Assembly (NCBI RefSeq): GCF_003063475.1
Contig: NZ_NESP01000001.1
Location: 930,001-994,000 of the forward strand
Source: Limnohabitans curvus
Lineage (GTDB): Bacteria; Pseudomonadota; Gammaproteobacteria; Burkholderiales; Burkholderiaceae_C
DNA: 64,000 nucleotides
Reading direction: 5' to 3'
Below are positions 18,008-27,888 of the stretch, one piece after another. The translations under genes and the position numbers were made by a program. Positions within the stretch are counted from its first letter, which is position 1. Every line of letters starts with the position of its first letter. The notes beneath the pieces are model-generated. The model did not search any database, was not told the origin of the DNA, and saw nothing but the letters and a program-made list of their open reading frames with translations.

Positions 18008-18871
18008 TCAAGCCGTCACGATCCACCCCTCCAACGGATCGCACGCGGGCAGTCCGTATTGGGCATGTCCCGCTTCATGCTGCGCTTGCGCCCACGCAGC
18101 TTGCACCATGCACAGCACAGCGTCGAGGCTGTCGCCGCTGGCATCGTCCACCAAGGTGTCGTGCTGGGCATGGGTGAGTTTGAGGCGCAGGCCCAAACGG
18201 GTTTGGCCAATCTCCAAAGCTTGCAGCAGCTGTTTACGGGCAATCAAGCGCTCGGGCGTTTGCTTGGCTTTGTCATCGCTTTTGTAGCTGGTGTTGCCAA
18301 TCAACTCACGCGCCAGCAAGCCGGGGTAGGCTTCTAGCGCAACACGCAAGGACTGAGGCGACTCGGCAACTGAGGACGCAGCGGCGGCAGCGTCTGGCAC
18401 AACAGGCACATGCAAGCGCGGCAGCGTGACGCCCGCCTCAATCAACAACGGCAGACCCGCGTGCAACATGAAAGCGACCGGCGGGTTCACCCATTTCATG
18501 GACGGGCTAGAGCCTGCGGGCGTATCCGTGGCGCGATGGGCAAATTTGCCGCCCACGGGGCGTGCATCGCAAAAAGCTTTGAAGGTGTCGCGTATCTCAG
18601 CACGGCTGAGTGCGGCGTAGTGCTGCATGCAAGGCAACCAATCGCGGGGCCAGTTCAAAGTTTCAACCAACTCGCGCGGTAAGCCGAACGGCAAATCGAA
18701 ACCACCCACCCACGTTTGGGGCTGTTTCAGCCAATCAGCAAAGGAAGCAAGGGTGTCAAACCGCAGCAGGCTTTGCAGCTGCACGCGGCCCGCTTTGGCA
18801 TGACCAACAGCGACGACAACGGGTTTGCGTTTGGTGGGGCTGCTGCTGAAGTCGCAGCCAATGAGCGTCAT
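18008..18871 (-). CDS. DUF429 domain-containing protein
   Basis: 287 residues from ATG at 18871 (MTLIGCDFSSSPTKRKPVVVAVG). A longer frame exists from 18898, but its first nine codons (MGSEPNSRD) are simply the palindromic repeat at 18880-18899, so I reject that start. The pattern GCDFSS..., GGFDLPFGLP, RATDTPAGSSPSMKWVNPPVAFM and SLRVALEAYPGLLAREL fits DUF429, a predicted RNase H-like fold family of uncertain role. It converges with the Y-family polymerase (5 bp apart) and follows the BLUF gene on the same strand. Confidence 0.8.
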   Translation of the reverse strand: MTLIGCDFSSSPTKRKPVVVAVGHAKAGRVQLQSLLRFDTLASFADWLKQPQTWVGGFDLPFGLPRELVETLNWPRDWLPCMQHYAALSRAEIRDTFKAFCDARPVGGKFAHRATDTPAGSSPSMKWVNPPVAFMLHAGLPLLIEAGVTLPRLHVPVVPDAAAAASSVAESPQSLRVALEAYPGLLARELIGNTSYKSDDKAKQTPERLIARKQLLQALEIGQTRLGLRLKLTHAQHDTLVDDASGDSLDAVLCMVQAAWAQAQHEAGHAQYGLPACDPLEGWIVTA

Positions 18872-18879
18872 GTCGCGTG

Positions 18880-18899
18880 AATTGGGTTCTGACCCCAAT
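18880..18899. repeat. Short imperfect palindrome, copy 2 (GGTTCTGACCCC motif)
   Basis: Twenty bases identical to positions 3957-3976. It lies in the 34-bp gap between the BLUF gene stop and the DUF429 start, and creates a spurious N-terminal extension of the DUF429 frame. Both copies abut gene ends, as expected of a dispersed REP-like element. Confidence 0.6.
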
Positions 18900-18905
18900 G
18901 GACTG

Positions 18906-19331
18906 TTAAGCGCGGCCGACGATGGACGCAGTGGCCATCAGCTCTTCCAACAGCGCGAATGACACGTTGCCTGACACACCGTAAGGGTCGAGTTCAGGGG
19001 TTTCGGAGTACTTCAACACGATGGACGGGTTGAGTTTGTCCAAGCGGACGTGGCCCATGGTCCAGCCACCAAAGCGGCGCTCGGTGATTTCTTCATAAGC
19101 CAAGATCACCACGTCTTTGTGGCGCGGGTCTTTGACGATGTGGGTGTACAGCGCGTTGACTTGGTTGCGACCACCTTCGATGGCTTGCAAGTAAATGCCA
19201 CCACCAAAACACAGCACGCCAGTGATGCCGTTGCCAATGTTGTGCTCACGCGAGCTGTTCAGGATGGATTCGGTTTCTTCGGGCGTTTCGGGTTTGACGG
19301 AACGGCTCACATACAACAGACGAACGAGCAT
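18906..19331 (-). CDS. BLUF-domain blue-light sensor protein
   Basis: 141 residues. The BLUF photocycle residues can be read directly: Tyr7 (LLYVSRS), Asn31 (HNIGNGITG), Gln49 (YLQAIEG), Trp90 and Met92 (GGWTMG). Their spacing is the same as Tyr21, Asn45, Gln63, Trp104 and Met106 of AppA. It therefore should bind FAD and sense blue light. After the ~95-residue BLUF core there is only a short helical tail, so it is a single-domain sensor that must act through a partner. It starts 4 bp after the folE stop, so it is almost certainly co-transcribed with, and possibly coupled to, folE. Confidence 0.93.
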   Translation of the reverse strand: MLVRLLYVSRSVKPETPEETESILNSSREHNIGNGITGVLCFGGGIYLQAIEGGRNQVNALYTHIVKDPRHKDVVILAYEEITERRFGGWTMGHVRLDKLNPSIVLKYSETPELDPYGVSGNVSFALLEELMATASIVGRA

Positions 19332-19335
19332 GGCA

Positions 19336-20034
19336 TCAACCTTTAGGAATCAGAGACAAAAATTCGCGGCGCAAGTTGGGGTCTTTCAAGAAAGCACCGC
19401 GCATGACCGAGTTGATCATCTTGCTGTCCATGTCTTTCACGCCGCGCCAAGACATGCAGAAATGGCTGGCTTCCATCACGATGGCCAAGCCATCGGGCTG
19501 GGTTTTTTCTTGAATCAAGTCGGCCAGTTGCACCACGGCCTCTTCTTGAATTTGGGGGCGACCCATGACCCATTCGGCCAAGCGTGCGTACTTGGACAAG
19601 CCAATCACGTTGGTGCGCTCGTTGGGCAACACACCAATCCAGATCTTGCCAATGACGGGGCAAAAGTGGTGGCTGCACGCGCTGCGCACGGTGATCGGGC
19701 CGACGATCATCAGCTCGTTCAAGTGCTCGGCATTGGGGAATTCGGTGATAGCGGGCGCCGTGACGTAACGGCCTTTGAAGACCTCTTGCAAGTACATCTT
19801 GGCCACGCGGCGGGCCGTGTCACCCGTGTTGTGGTCGTGTTCGGTGTCGATCACCAAGCTGTCGAGCACGCCCTGCATCTTGACTTCGACTTCGTCGAGC
19901 AAGGCTTCCAATTCACCAGGTTGGATGAACTCGGCGATGTTGTCGTTGGAGTGAAAACGCTTGCGGGCAGCGGCAATGCGCTCGCGAATCTTGACAGAAA
20001 CCGGCGTGCCTTCGAAGTTGTCTTTTGCAGTCAT
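19336..20034 (-). CDS. folE: GTP cyclohydrolase I
   Basis: 232 residues. Converts GTP to 7,8-dihydroneopterin triphosphate, the first step to tetrahydrofolate. The zinc-binding segment VRSACSHHFCPVIGK, the GLSKYARLAEWVMGRPQIQE segment and the C-terminal AVVMEA-like block (LAIVMEASHFCMSWRGVKD, with the third zinc ligand) are intact. The N-terminal ~35 residues are an extension. Immediately downstream is the BLUF gene, an unusual partner that suggests light-linked control of pterin or folate supply, for example for a photolyase antenna. Confidence 0.96.
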   Translation of the reverse strand: MTAKDNFEGTPVSVKIRERIAAARKRFHSNDNIAEFIQPGELEALLDEVEVKMQGVLDSLVIDTEHDHNTGDTARRVAKMYLQEVFKGRYVTAPAITEFPNAEHLNELMIVGPITVRSACSHHFCPVIGKIWIGVLPNERTNVIGLSKYARLAEWVMGRPQIQEEAVVQLADLIQEKTQPDGLAIVMEASHFCMSWRGVKDMDSKMINSVMRGAFLKDPNLRREFLSLIPKG

Positions 20035-20079
20035 AGGGAGATGGTATCAGCGAAGCAAAAACCTTACGCCAAGCCCTGT

Positions 20080-21276
20080 TCAGTAGCGTTTACCCGTCAA
20101 AAATACACCAAAGCGCAACAAGGCTGAGGCCAGTGCGTCGACTGCACGTTCGCGCCAGCCACGATGGAGGTAGGCATGCGGGTCTACGCGGACCGCACCT
20201 TGCTCAATGGCCGACACCAAACTGGCCTGCAGGGCCTGGGCCATCTGGGCGTCGTGCGCCACCACATTGGCCTCACGCGCCAGCAACAAACTGAAGGGGT
20301 CAAGGTTGGACGAGCCTACGGTGAGCCACTTGCCATCGATCACGGCCACTTTGGCATGCAAATAGCTGGCGTGATACTCGTAAATTTCTACGCCAGCGGC
20401 CATGAGTTGGCCATACAACTGGCGTGCCGCGCGGTAAGGCAAGAAGTATTCATACTGCCCCTGCAACAACAAACGCACGCGCACGCCTCGGCGTGCAGCC
20501 ATGAGCAGCGCACGCCGCAACCGTAAGCCTGGAAAGAAATAGGCGCTGGCCACGATGATGTCCTGCCGCGATGCGCCAATGGCTTTGCGATACGTGCGCT
20601 CAATGTGCGCGCGGTGGCGCACGTTGTCACGCAACACCAATTGGGTTTCGCCACGCGCAGGCAAGTGCAACCGCTGCTTAGCCCCCCGAAGCGCATCCAA
20701 TGCGCTGCCTAAATCTTGACTACGTAACTCACGCACCGCTTCGATACGCGACCACAGCTGCGCCATGGTGGCACGTGCCGCAACCACCAATGGGCCTCGC
20801 ACGCTGACGGCGTAGTCAAGCCGTGGGGCTGTCAACAAGCCCTGGACATGCGGGTCGAGGTAATCGTCCAAGATGTTGATGCCGCCACAAAATACCACCG
20901 TGGTGTCCACCACGCACAGCTTGCGGTGCAAGCGCCGCCAGCGACTGGGCAGCCAAAAGCCAAGACCGACAGCCGGTGCATACACACGCACTTGTACGCC
21001 GACTTGCGCAAACTGATCGGCCCATACGGCAGGCAACTCACCCGTGCCGACGCCATCGACCACCACACACACGCGCACACCACGTTGTGCTGCGCGCATG
21101 AGTGCATGCGCCACATCGGCTCCAGCACCTGCAAAAGCAAAAATGTAGGTTTCCAGTAGCACCTCGTGCTGCGCAGCATCCATGGCCACGACCATGGCCG
21201 CAAACAAATCCACACCGCCTGTCAACAAGCGCATCTCGTGCGAATGTGCGCGTGCGTGGTTCACGGTGCATTCCAT
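20080..21276 (-). CDS. clsB: Cardiolipin synthase B-type phospholipase D protein
   Basis: 398 residues, with two phospholipase D HKD motifs: HRKLCVVD at 117-124 and HAKVAVID at 307-314, the latter followed by GSSNLDPFSLLLAREANV, typical of cardiolipin synthases. There is no N-terminal transmembrane pair, as in ClsB rather than ClsA. It would condense phosphatidylglycerol-type substrates at the inner membrane. Its start overlaps the end of the EEP-family gene by 16 bp, the same pairing as clsB-ybhP in E. coli. Confidence 0.9.
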   Translation of the reverse strand: MECTVNHARAHSHEMRLLTGGVDLFAAMVVAMDAAQHEVLLETYIFAFAGAGADVAHALMRAAQRGVRVCVVVDGVGTGELPAVWADQFAQVGVQVRVYAPAVGLGFWLPSRWRRLHRKLCVVDTTVVFCGGINILDDYLDPHVQGLLTAPRLDYAVSVRGPLVVAARATMAQLWSRIEAVRELRSQDLGSALDALRGAKQRLHLPARGETQLVLRDNVRHRAHIERTYRKAIGASRQDIIVASAYFFPGLRLRRALLMAARRGVRVRLLLQGQYEYFLPYRAARQLYGQLMAAGVEIYEYHASYLHAKVAVIDGKWLTVGSSNLDPFSLLLAREANVVAHDAQMAQALQASLVSAIEQGAVRVDPHAYLHRGWRERAVDALASALLRFGVFLTGKRY

Positions 21277-21998
21277 GCAAACTCCACCAGCAGCGGTGAG
21301 TGGTCAGACATGCAGCCCCAAATCGGGCCACGCGGCACATGCGTGCTCACGCGATGCACGCCACGCGCATACACATGATCAAGCTGCACCAAGGGCAAGC
21401 GCGAAGGATACGTGGGGTACTGCTTGCCCGCATTGGTGTGCAAGCCCACAGTGGCCATCATGCGCGACACAGCGCTACCCCAATCGTTGAAATCGCCCGC
21501 CACCAACAGCGGCGCATCAGCAGGAATTTCCCGCTCAATGAAATCATGCAGCTGCTGTGTTTGGCGCAAGCGGCTACCAGGCAACAGCCCAAGGTGAATC
21601 ACGATGACGTGTACCTCGCGCGCTTGCACCTGCAAGGTCACGTGCAGCAAGCCCCGCTGCTCCAAACGGTGGTCTGACATGTCTTCGTGACGATGCTCCA
21701 GCACGGGCCAACGACTGAGCAAAGCGTTGCCGTGCTCACCATGCTTGGTGATGGCGTTCGTGCGATAGACGGGGGTGTAGCCCTCGGGTGCTAAAAAGTC
21801 AGCTTGGCCCTGATCCGGCCAATGCTTGAAGCGGCGGGCTTGTTGGCGATTGAACGCACGCACCTCTTGCAAACACACAATGTCCGCATCGAACTGCTCG
21901 ACCGCATGGCCGAGGTTATGTATCTCTAAACGACGCGCGGGGCCTATGCCCTGCACGCCTTTGTGGATGTTGTAAGTGGCGACTTTGAATGTTTTCAT
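21261..21998 (-). CDS. Endonuclease/exonuclease/phosphatase (EEP) family protein, YbhP-like
   Basis: 245 residues from ATG at 21998 (MKTFKVATYNIHKGVQG); nine in-frame upstream residues are not family-like. EEP landmarks are ATYNIHKG, DIVCLQEVRAF (metal-binding Glu), PLLVAGDFNDWG (Asp/Asn pair), QLDHVYARG and the terminal SDHSPLLVEF (catalytic Asp-His). Such proteins hydrolyse phosphodiesters in nucleic acids or lipids. The 3' end overlaps clsB by 16 bp, implying coupled expression and a lipid-related role like E. coli YbhP. Confidence 0.88.
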   Translation of the reverse strand: MKTFKVATYNIHKGVQGIGPARRLEIHNLGHAVEQFDADIVCLQEVRAFNRQQARRFKHWPDQGQADFLAPEGYTPVYRTNAITKHGEHGNALLSRWPVLEHRHEDMSDHRLEQRGLLHVTLQVQAREVHVIVIHLGLLPGSRLRQTQQLHDFIEREIPADAPLLVAGDFNDWGSAVSRMMATVGLHTNAGKQYPTYPSRLPLVQLDHVYARGVHRVSTHVPRGPIWGCMSDHSPLLVEFAWNAP

Positions 21999-22061
21999 CT
22001 TCAGCACACAAGTTTGCCTCAGCAAAGTCGCTCTCCATCAAAATTCTGCTAAAAACAAGAG

Positions 22062-22805
22062 ATGCATCAAAAATCATCCGCTTATTTGTTGTCTTTGGCA
22101 TTGGCATTGCCTTGTGTCGCGCAATCACAAACCCCATCCCATCCGGTGGTGCAATGGGGTCTGAGCGCAGGCGTCAACCAATACAAAGAACCCAATTTGA
22201 TGGAGCTCCAAGGTCCAGAAGTCGGGCTGCATGCACGTGCGTACAACTTCAACGCAATGCCGCAACTGCATTTGGAGGGTGATGTTTTTTTTGGCAAACA
22301 GCGCTACACCAGCAACAGCACCGGCAGCATGAACGGCGTTCACAACATTGAAACGCGCTGGCGTGCCTTGATGCCCGTGTTTGCCAACACCGCCAACCAG
22401 CACGGTTTGTATGCCGGCCTTGGTCTTCACACCTTGTGGAACGATTTGCGCGGCACCAGCTCGACTGGCAGCGGCGGTTACGAACGCAGCGCGACCCAAC
22501 TGTGGCTGCCCGTTCGATGGGTGAGCAACTTTTGGGAGCTAGAAGCAGGCGTCTTGGTATACGGGCGCCACACCTCCAAACTGTCACAAGCCAACACATC
22601 GCCGCCCAGTGCGGATGTGGTGAACACGCAAAAAAAGGGCGCTTACCTGCAAGGCCAACTGAACCTGCAAATGGATGCGCGTCACACCCTATCGCCCTAT
22701 GTGCGTTACACAGGCTTGGGCGACTCTGACGTGGTGAGCAACGCCTACGAGCCCGCCAGCAAACGCTGGCAAGCCGGCGTGGCTTGGCAATTCACCACAC
22801 CCTGA
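22062..22805 (+). CDS. Predicted outer-membrane beta-barrel protein, uncharacterised
   Basis: 247 residues. A signal peptide is clear (MHQKSSAYLLSLALALPCVAQSQ). The remainder alternates aromatic and polar residues in short strands (LHARAYNF, LHLEGDVFFGKQRY, GLYAGLGLHTLW, WELEAGVLVYGRHT, LSPYVRYTGLGDSD, WQAGVAWQF), as in small outer-membrane barrels. The last strand, ending near WQFTTP, carries an aromatic close to the C-terminus. I do not recognise a specific family. It is divergent from the EEP gene (63 bp) and its end lies just before the methyltransferase. Confidence 0.65.
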   Translation: MHQKSSAYLLSLALALPCVAQSQTPSHPVVQWGLSAGVNQYKEPNLMELQGPEVGLHARAYNFNAMPQLHLEGDVFFGKQRYTSNSTGSMNGVHNIETRWRALMPVFANTANQHGLYAGLGLHTLWNDLRGTSSTGSGGYERSATQLWLPVRWVSNFWELEAGVLVYGRHTSKLSQANTSPPSADVVNTQKKGAYLQGQLNLQMDARHTLSPYVRYTGLGDSDVVSNAYEPASKRWQAGVAWQFTTP

Positions 22806-22816
22806 CACGCCCCCAC

Positions 22817-23971
22817 ATGACGGCACGCCTCTATGATGCCGCCATGCTCACCCCTTTAGAAAACTTGCCCATGTGGCGCGCCGAAAGTGGCGCTGCTGCA
22901 CCACGCCGTGTCGTGGCTGCAGACGACACAACATCGGCCGACACCGCCTACCGCCTTGCCTGTGAAGGTACGGGCCTGTTGTGGCAAGGTGACTTTCACA
23001 ATGCACGCCAATTGCTACAAGCCTTGGCACGCCGCACAGAGCGCAAGCCTAAAAAATCCAAAAAGGCAGACACTGACGTCACACCTGTGCAAGCCTTCAA
23101 CCTGCACCGCCAAGCCTTGGGCCAACGCGCCCGCATCTTGGCCATGGTGATCGTGCCGTTGAATGGCGACTACAGCATTCCATTGCGCCGCGCGCCCGAT
23201 TTGAAACCAGCCTGCACCGAAGCGTGGGGCCCGGCAACAGGCGAGGCCTGCATGGTGTCGCTGCGCGAATTGTTAGGCGTGGTGGGCGCACATGAGTGGC
23301 GCAAAAAAGGCGTAGAGATTGCAGCTTTGGGCGACGCGCCCAATAACCGCATCTACCCACACTACGGCGTGTTTTCGCCGGTGCGCGGCGAATATGTGGA
23401 CCTTGTGGCCAACACACCCATCAAAGACAAATCACTCGCGTTTGACATTGGCGTGGGCACCGGCGTGTTGTCAGCCGTGTTGGCCAAGCGTGGCGTGCAA
23501 CACATCGTCGCCACCGACCAAGACCCACGCGCCCTCGCCTGCGCGCGCGAAAACCTGCAACGCCTGCAGCGCATCGACAAAGTGGCATTGGTGCAAACCG
23601 ATTTATTCCCCGAAGGCCAAGCGCCTTTGGTGGTGTGCAACCCACCGTGGGTGCCCGCCCGCCCTAGCTCGCCCATCGAGCATGCGGTGTATGACGAAGG
23701 CAGCCGGATGCTGCGTGGCTTTTTAAGTGGCCTGCGAGAGCACCTGGCACCCAACGGCGAGGGTTGGCTCATCTTGTCGGATTTGGCCGAACACCTAGGG
23801 CTGCGCACCCGAGAAGAACTGTTGTGCTGGATCAGCGAAGCGGGCTTGCTGCTGCTGGGACGTCACGACATCAAGCCGCGTCATGGCAAAGCCAGCGACG
23901 AGACCGACCCGCTGCATGCGGCGCGGGCCAAGGAAGTTACTTCGCTTTGGCGCCTCGGTAGCGCTGCTTGA
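22817..23971 (+). CDS. Class I SAM-dependent methyltransferase with NPPW motif
   Basis: 384 residues from ATG at 22817; ATG at 22844 is also possible, and an ATG at 22784 lies inside the upstream gene. The C-terminal half is a Rossmann methyltransferase: AFDIGVGTGVLSAVLAKRG (SAM-binding motif I), VATDQDPRALACARENL and VVCNPPWVPARPSSP. The NPPW tetrapeptide is the (N/D)PP(Y/W) signature of enzymes that methylate planar amino groups (PrmC, RsmC, N6-adenine types). The N-terminal ~170 residues have no recognised domain. Its end overlaps the convergent hydrolase by 35 bp. Confidence 0.82.
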   Translation: MTARLYDAAMLTPLENLPMWRAESGAAAPRRVVAADDTTSADTAYRLACEGTGLLWQGDFHNARQLLQALARRTERKPKKSKKADTDVTPVQAFNLHRQALGQRARILAMVIVPLNGDYSIPLRRAPDLKPACTEAWGPATGEACMVSLRELLGVVGAHEWRKKGVEIAALGDAPNNRIYPHYGVFSPVRGEYVDLVANTPIKDKSLAFDIGVGTGVLSAVLAKRGVQHIVATDQDPRALACARENLQRLQRIDKVALVQTDLFPEGQAPLVVCNPPWVPARPSSPIEHAVYDEGSRMLRGFLSGLREHLAPNGEGWLILSDLAEHLGLRTREELLCWISEAGLLLLGRHDIKPRHGKASDETDPLHAARAKEVTSLWRLGSAA

Positions 23972-24842
23972 GCCACGGCCAAAAGCCGCGTTCTTTTTCT
24001 TCGCGGCGCTCTTTGGCTGCCGCCGACTCCACCGCCACCGGCGCTTGACTGAGCGCTTGCAACACAAACGCACACACCTCAGGCGTGAAGGGTGCGGGGT
24101 GATGTGCCCCCGGCACTTCTAACACTTGGCATTGCGGCAGCTCACGCTTCATCACACGCACCTGCTCAATGGGACAAACGCCCGAATCGCTGCCGTGAAT
24201 CAAACGCACGGGGCCTTTGAAGTGGCTCAGCAGGTGGCCAAAATTCATGCCCTTCCAATCTTTGCGATACGGTAAGTCAAAGTGCGACGGCGATTGCACC
24301 GCCACCACGGCACCCAAACTGACGTTGAACCGTGTCGCCATGACTTGAGGTTCAGGCAAGCGGCCTTCTACCTTCATGCCGTCGTACAAACCGTAAATCG
24401 ACATCCACGGCAAATTCAAACCGATGTCATTGAAGTGCAAACCATCTATGCGAATGCCAGCTTGGTTCGCCAAATACATCGCCAAAATGCCACCCATGCT
24501 GGTGCCCAGCACTTCAAAACGTGTCACGGGCACGTCCGCACGCATGATGACGTGTTGAATGAAAGCCACCGTGTCGGCCAAGTACACCTGCATGGTGTAA
24601 CCCGCATCGCCTGGCAATGGGCTGGAGTCCCCTCGGCCGCAATGGTCAAGGCTGATGATGCGCAGCCCACGCACCCCCTCAGCAGCTTGCAGCAGCGGGT
24701 CAAAGGTGGCGCGTGTTTCCAGCAAGCCTGGCAAACACAACAACACATGGGCACTCTGGGCGTCGCCCACTTGGCTATAAGCCAAATGGCGCTCGGCGGC
24801 AGGTAACTGGAAATTGAGAGCTGAAAATTTAGAGACTGTCAT
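23937..24842 (-). CDS. Alpha/beta-fold hydrolase
   Basis: 301 residues from ATG at 24842 (MTVSKFSALNF). The oxyanion segment LLCLPGLLETR, ISLDHCGRGDSS, the nucleophile elbow GTSMGG, the acid in LIHGSDSGVCP and the histidine in VPGAHHPAPF make a complete catalytic triad. The last ~35 residues are a basic tail (KERREEKERGFWPWLKQRYRG). Substrate unknown. The 3' end overlaps the convergent methyltransferase by 35 bp, so their mRNAs are antisense to each other there. Confidence 0.88.
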   Translation of the reverse strand: MTVSKFSALNFQLPAAERHLAYSQVGDAQSAHVLLCLPGLLETRATFDPLLQAAEGVRGLRIISLDHCGRGDSSPLPGDAGYTMQVYLADTVAFIQHVIMRADVPVTRFEVLGTSMGGILAMYLANQAGIRIDGLHFNDIGLNLPWMSIYGLYDGMKVEGRLPEPQVMATRFNVSLGAVVAVQSPSHFDLPYRKDWKGMNFGHLLSHFKGPVRLIHGSDSGVCPIEQVRVMKRELPQCQVLEVPGAHHPAPFTPEVCAFVLQALSQAPVAVESAAAKERREEKERGFWPWLKQRYRGAKAK

Positions 24843-24904
24843 AACTGCAATCATCCTAGTCGATACTCAATAGATAAAACTCACACATCGCTCACGATGA
24901 CGCC

Positions 24905-25513
24905 ATGTCTACCCCTCACGCATTCATGCTCCAAGCCCAAGGCTTGAGCCTCGGCCCTATTCAAAACCTCAACTTCACTTGGCCCACAGGTGTGAGCTGG
25001 TTGTGCGGTGATGAAGGCACAGGAAAAACCACGCTGCTGCGTTTGCTGGCGGGCGATGTGCAGCCGACAGCTGGCGCTGTCACCACACCCGAAGGGGGTG
25101 TGTTCTGGGCCAACCTGCAAGACCCCGCACACGACACCACCACGGTGCAAGCCAGCTGGGATGCGCTGCGCGCACGCTACCCCAACTGGAACGCGGCATT
25201 GCAACAGGATTTGGCTGAAGCGCTCGATATGACCCCACACCTTGAGAAGCGTCTCAACATGCTCTCAGCCGGCAGCCGACGCAAGGTGATGGTGGTGGCA
25301 GCTTTGGCATCCGGCGCGACAGTCACACTGCTAGACCAGCCGTTTGCAGCGCTTGACATGGCATCCATCCACATCATTCAAGATTTTTTGCATGAAGCAG
25401 TCCATCACACGAGCAGGACTTGGATCGTGGCTGACTATGAAGCACCGGCGCAGTGGCACACCTCACGCGTGCTGAATCTTGACCTGTACGCAAACGGCAG
25501 CACCTCCCAATAA
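24905..25513 (+). CDS. Orphan ABC-type ATPase with degenerate catalytic site
   Basis: 202 residues, a single nucleotide-binding domain. Walker A is GDEGTGKTT (35-43), a Q-loop-like NLQDP lies near 70-74, and the signature is LSAGS (120-124). Walker B reads VTLLDQP with Gln145 where the catalytic Glu is expected, and the switch histidine position reads VADYE instead of xTH. ATP binding seems intact but hydrolysis should be poor. No permease or partner gene adjoins: it is divergent from the hydrolase and convergent with katG. It resembles short CcmA-like ATPases in size. Confidence 0.82.
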   Translation: MSTPHAFMLQAQGLSLGPIQNLNFTWPTGVSWLCGDEGTGKTTLLRLLAGDVQPTAGAVTTPEGGVFWANLQDPAHDTTTVQASWDALRARYPNWNAALQQDLAEALDMTPHLEKRLNMLSAGSRRKVMVVAALASGATVTLLDQPFAALDMASIHIIQDFLHEAVHHTSRTWIVADYEAPAQWHTSRVLNLDLYANGSTSQ

Positions 25514-25515
25514 AA

Positions 25516-25539
25516 AAGGGCACTGCAAGCAGTGCCCTT
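25516..25539 (-). terminator. Intrinsic terminator of katG
   Basis: Arms AAGGGCACTGC and GCAGTGCCCTT with a two-base centre; on the minus strand the stem is followed by six T. It lies 24 bp past the katG stop. There is no U-run in the plus direction, so it is specific for katG. Confidence 0.85.
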
Positions 25540-25562
25540 GAGGTTACGTGAGTCCTAGCCGC

Positions 25563-27797
<2,235 letters not shown>

Positions 27798-27842
27798 CTA
27801 ATCACGGCAATAGCCCATAGAAACGTTTGACAGCGCACAGAC

Positions 27843-27866
27843 AAACGCCACCCGAAGGTGGCGTTT
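27843..27866 (-). terminator. Intrinsic terminator of the fmdB-DUF502-aspS group
   Basis: A 10-bp stem (AAACGCCACC / GGTGGCGTTT) with a stable CGAA (TTCG on the minus strand) tetraloop, 22 bp past the aspS stop. The T-tract is short, but the stem and tetraloop are typical. Confidence 0.7.
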
Positions 27867-27888
27867 TGATAAGCGTTGTTATAAAAAC

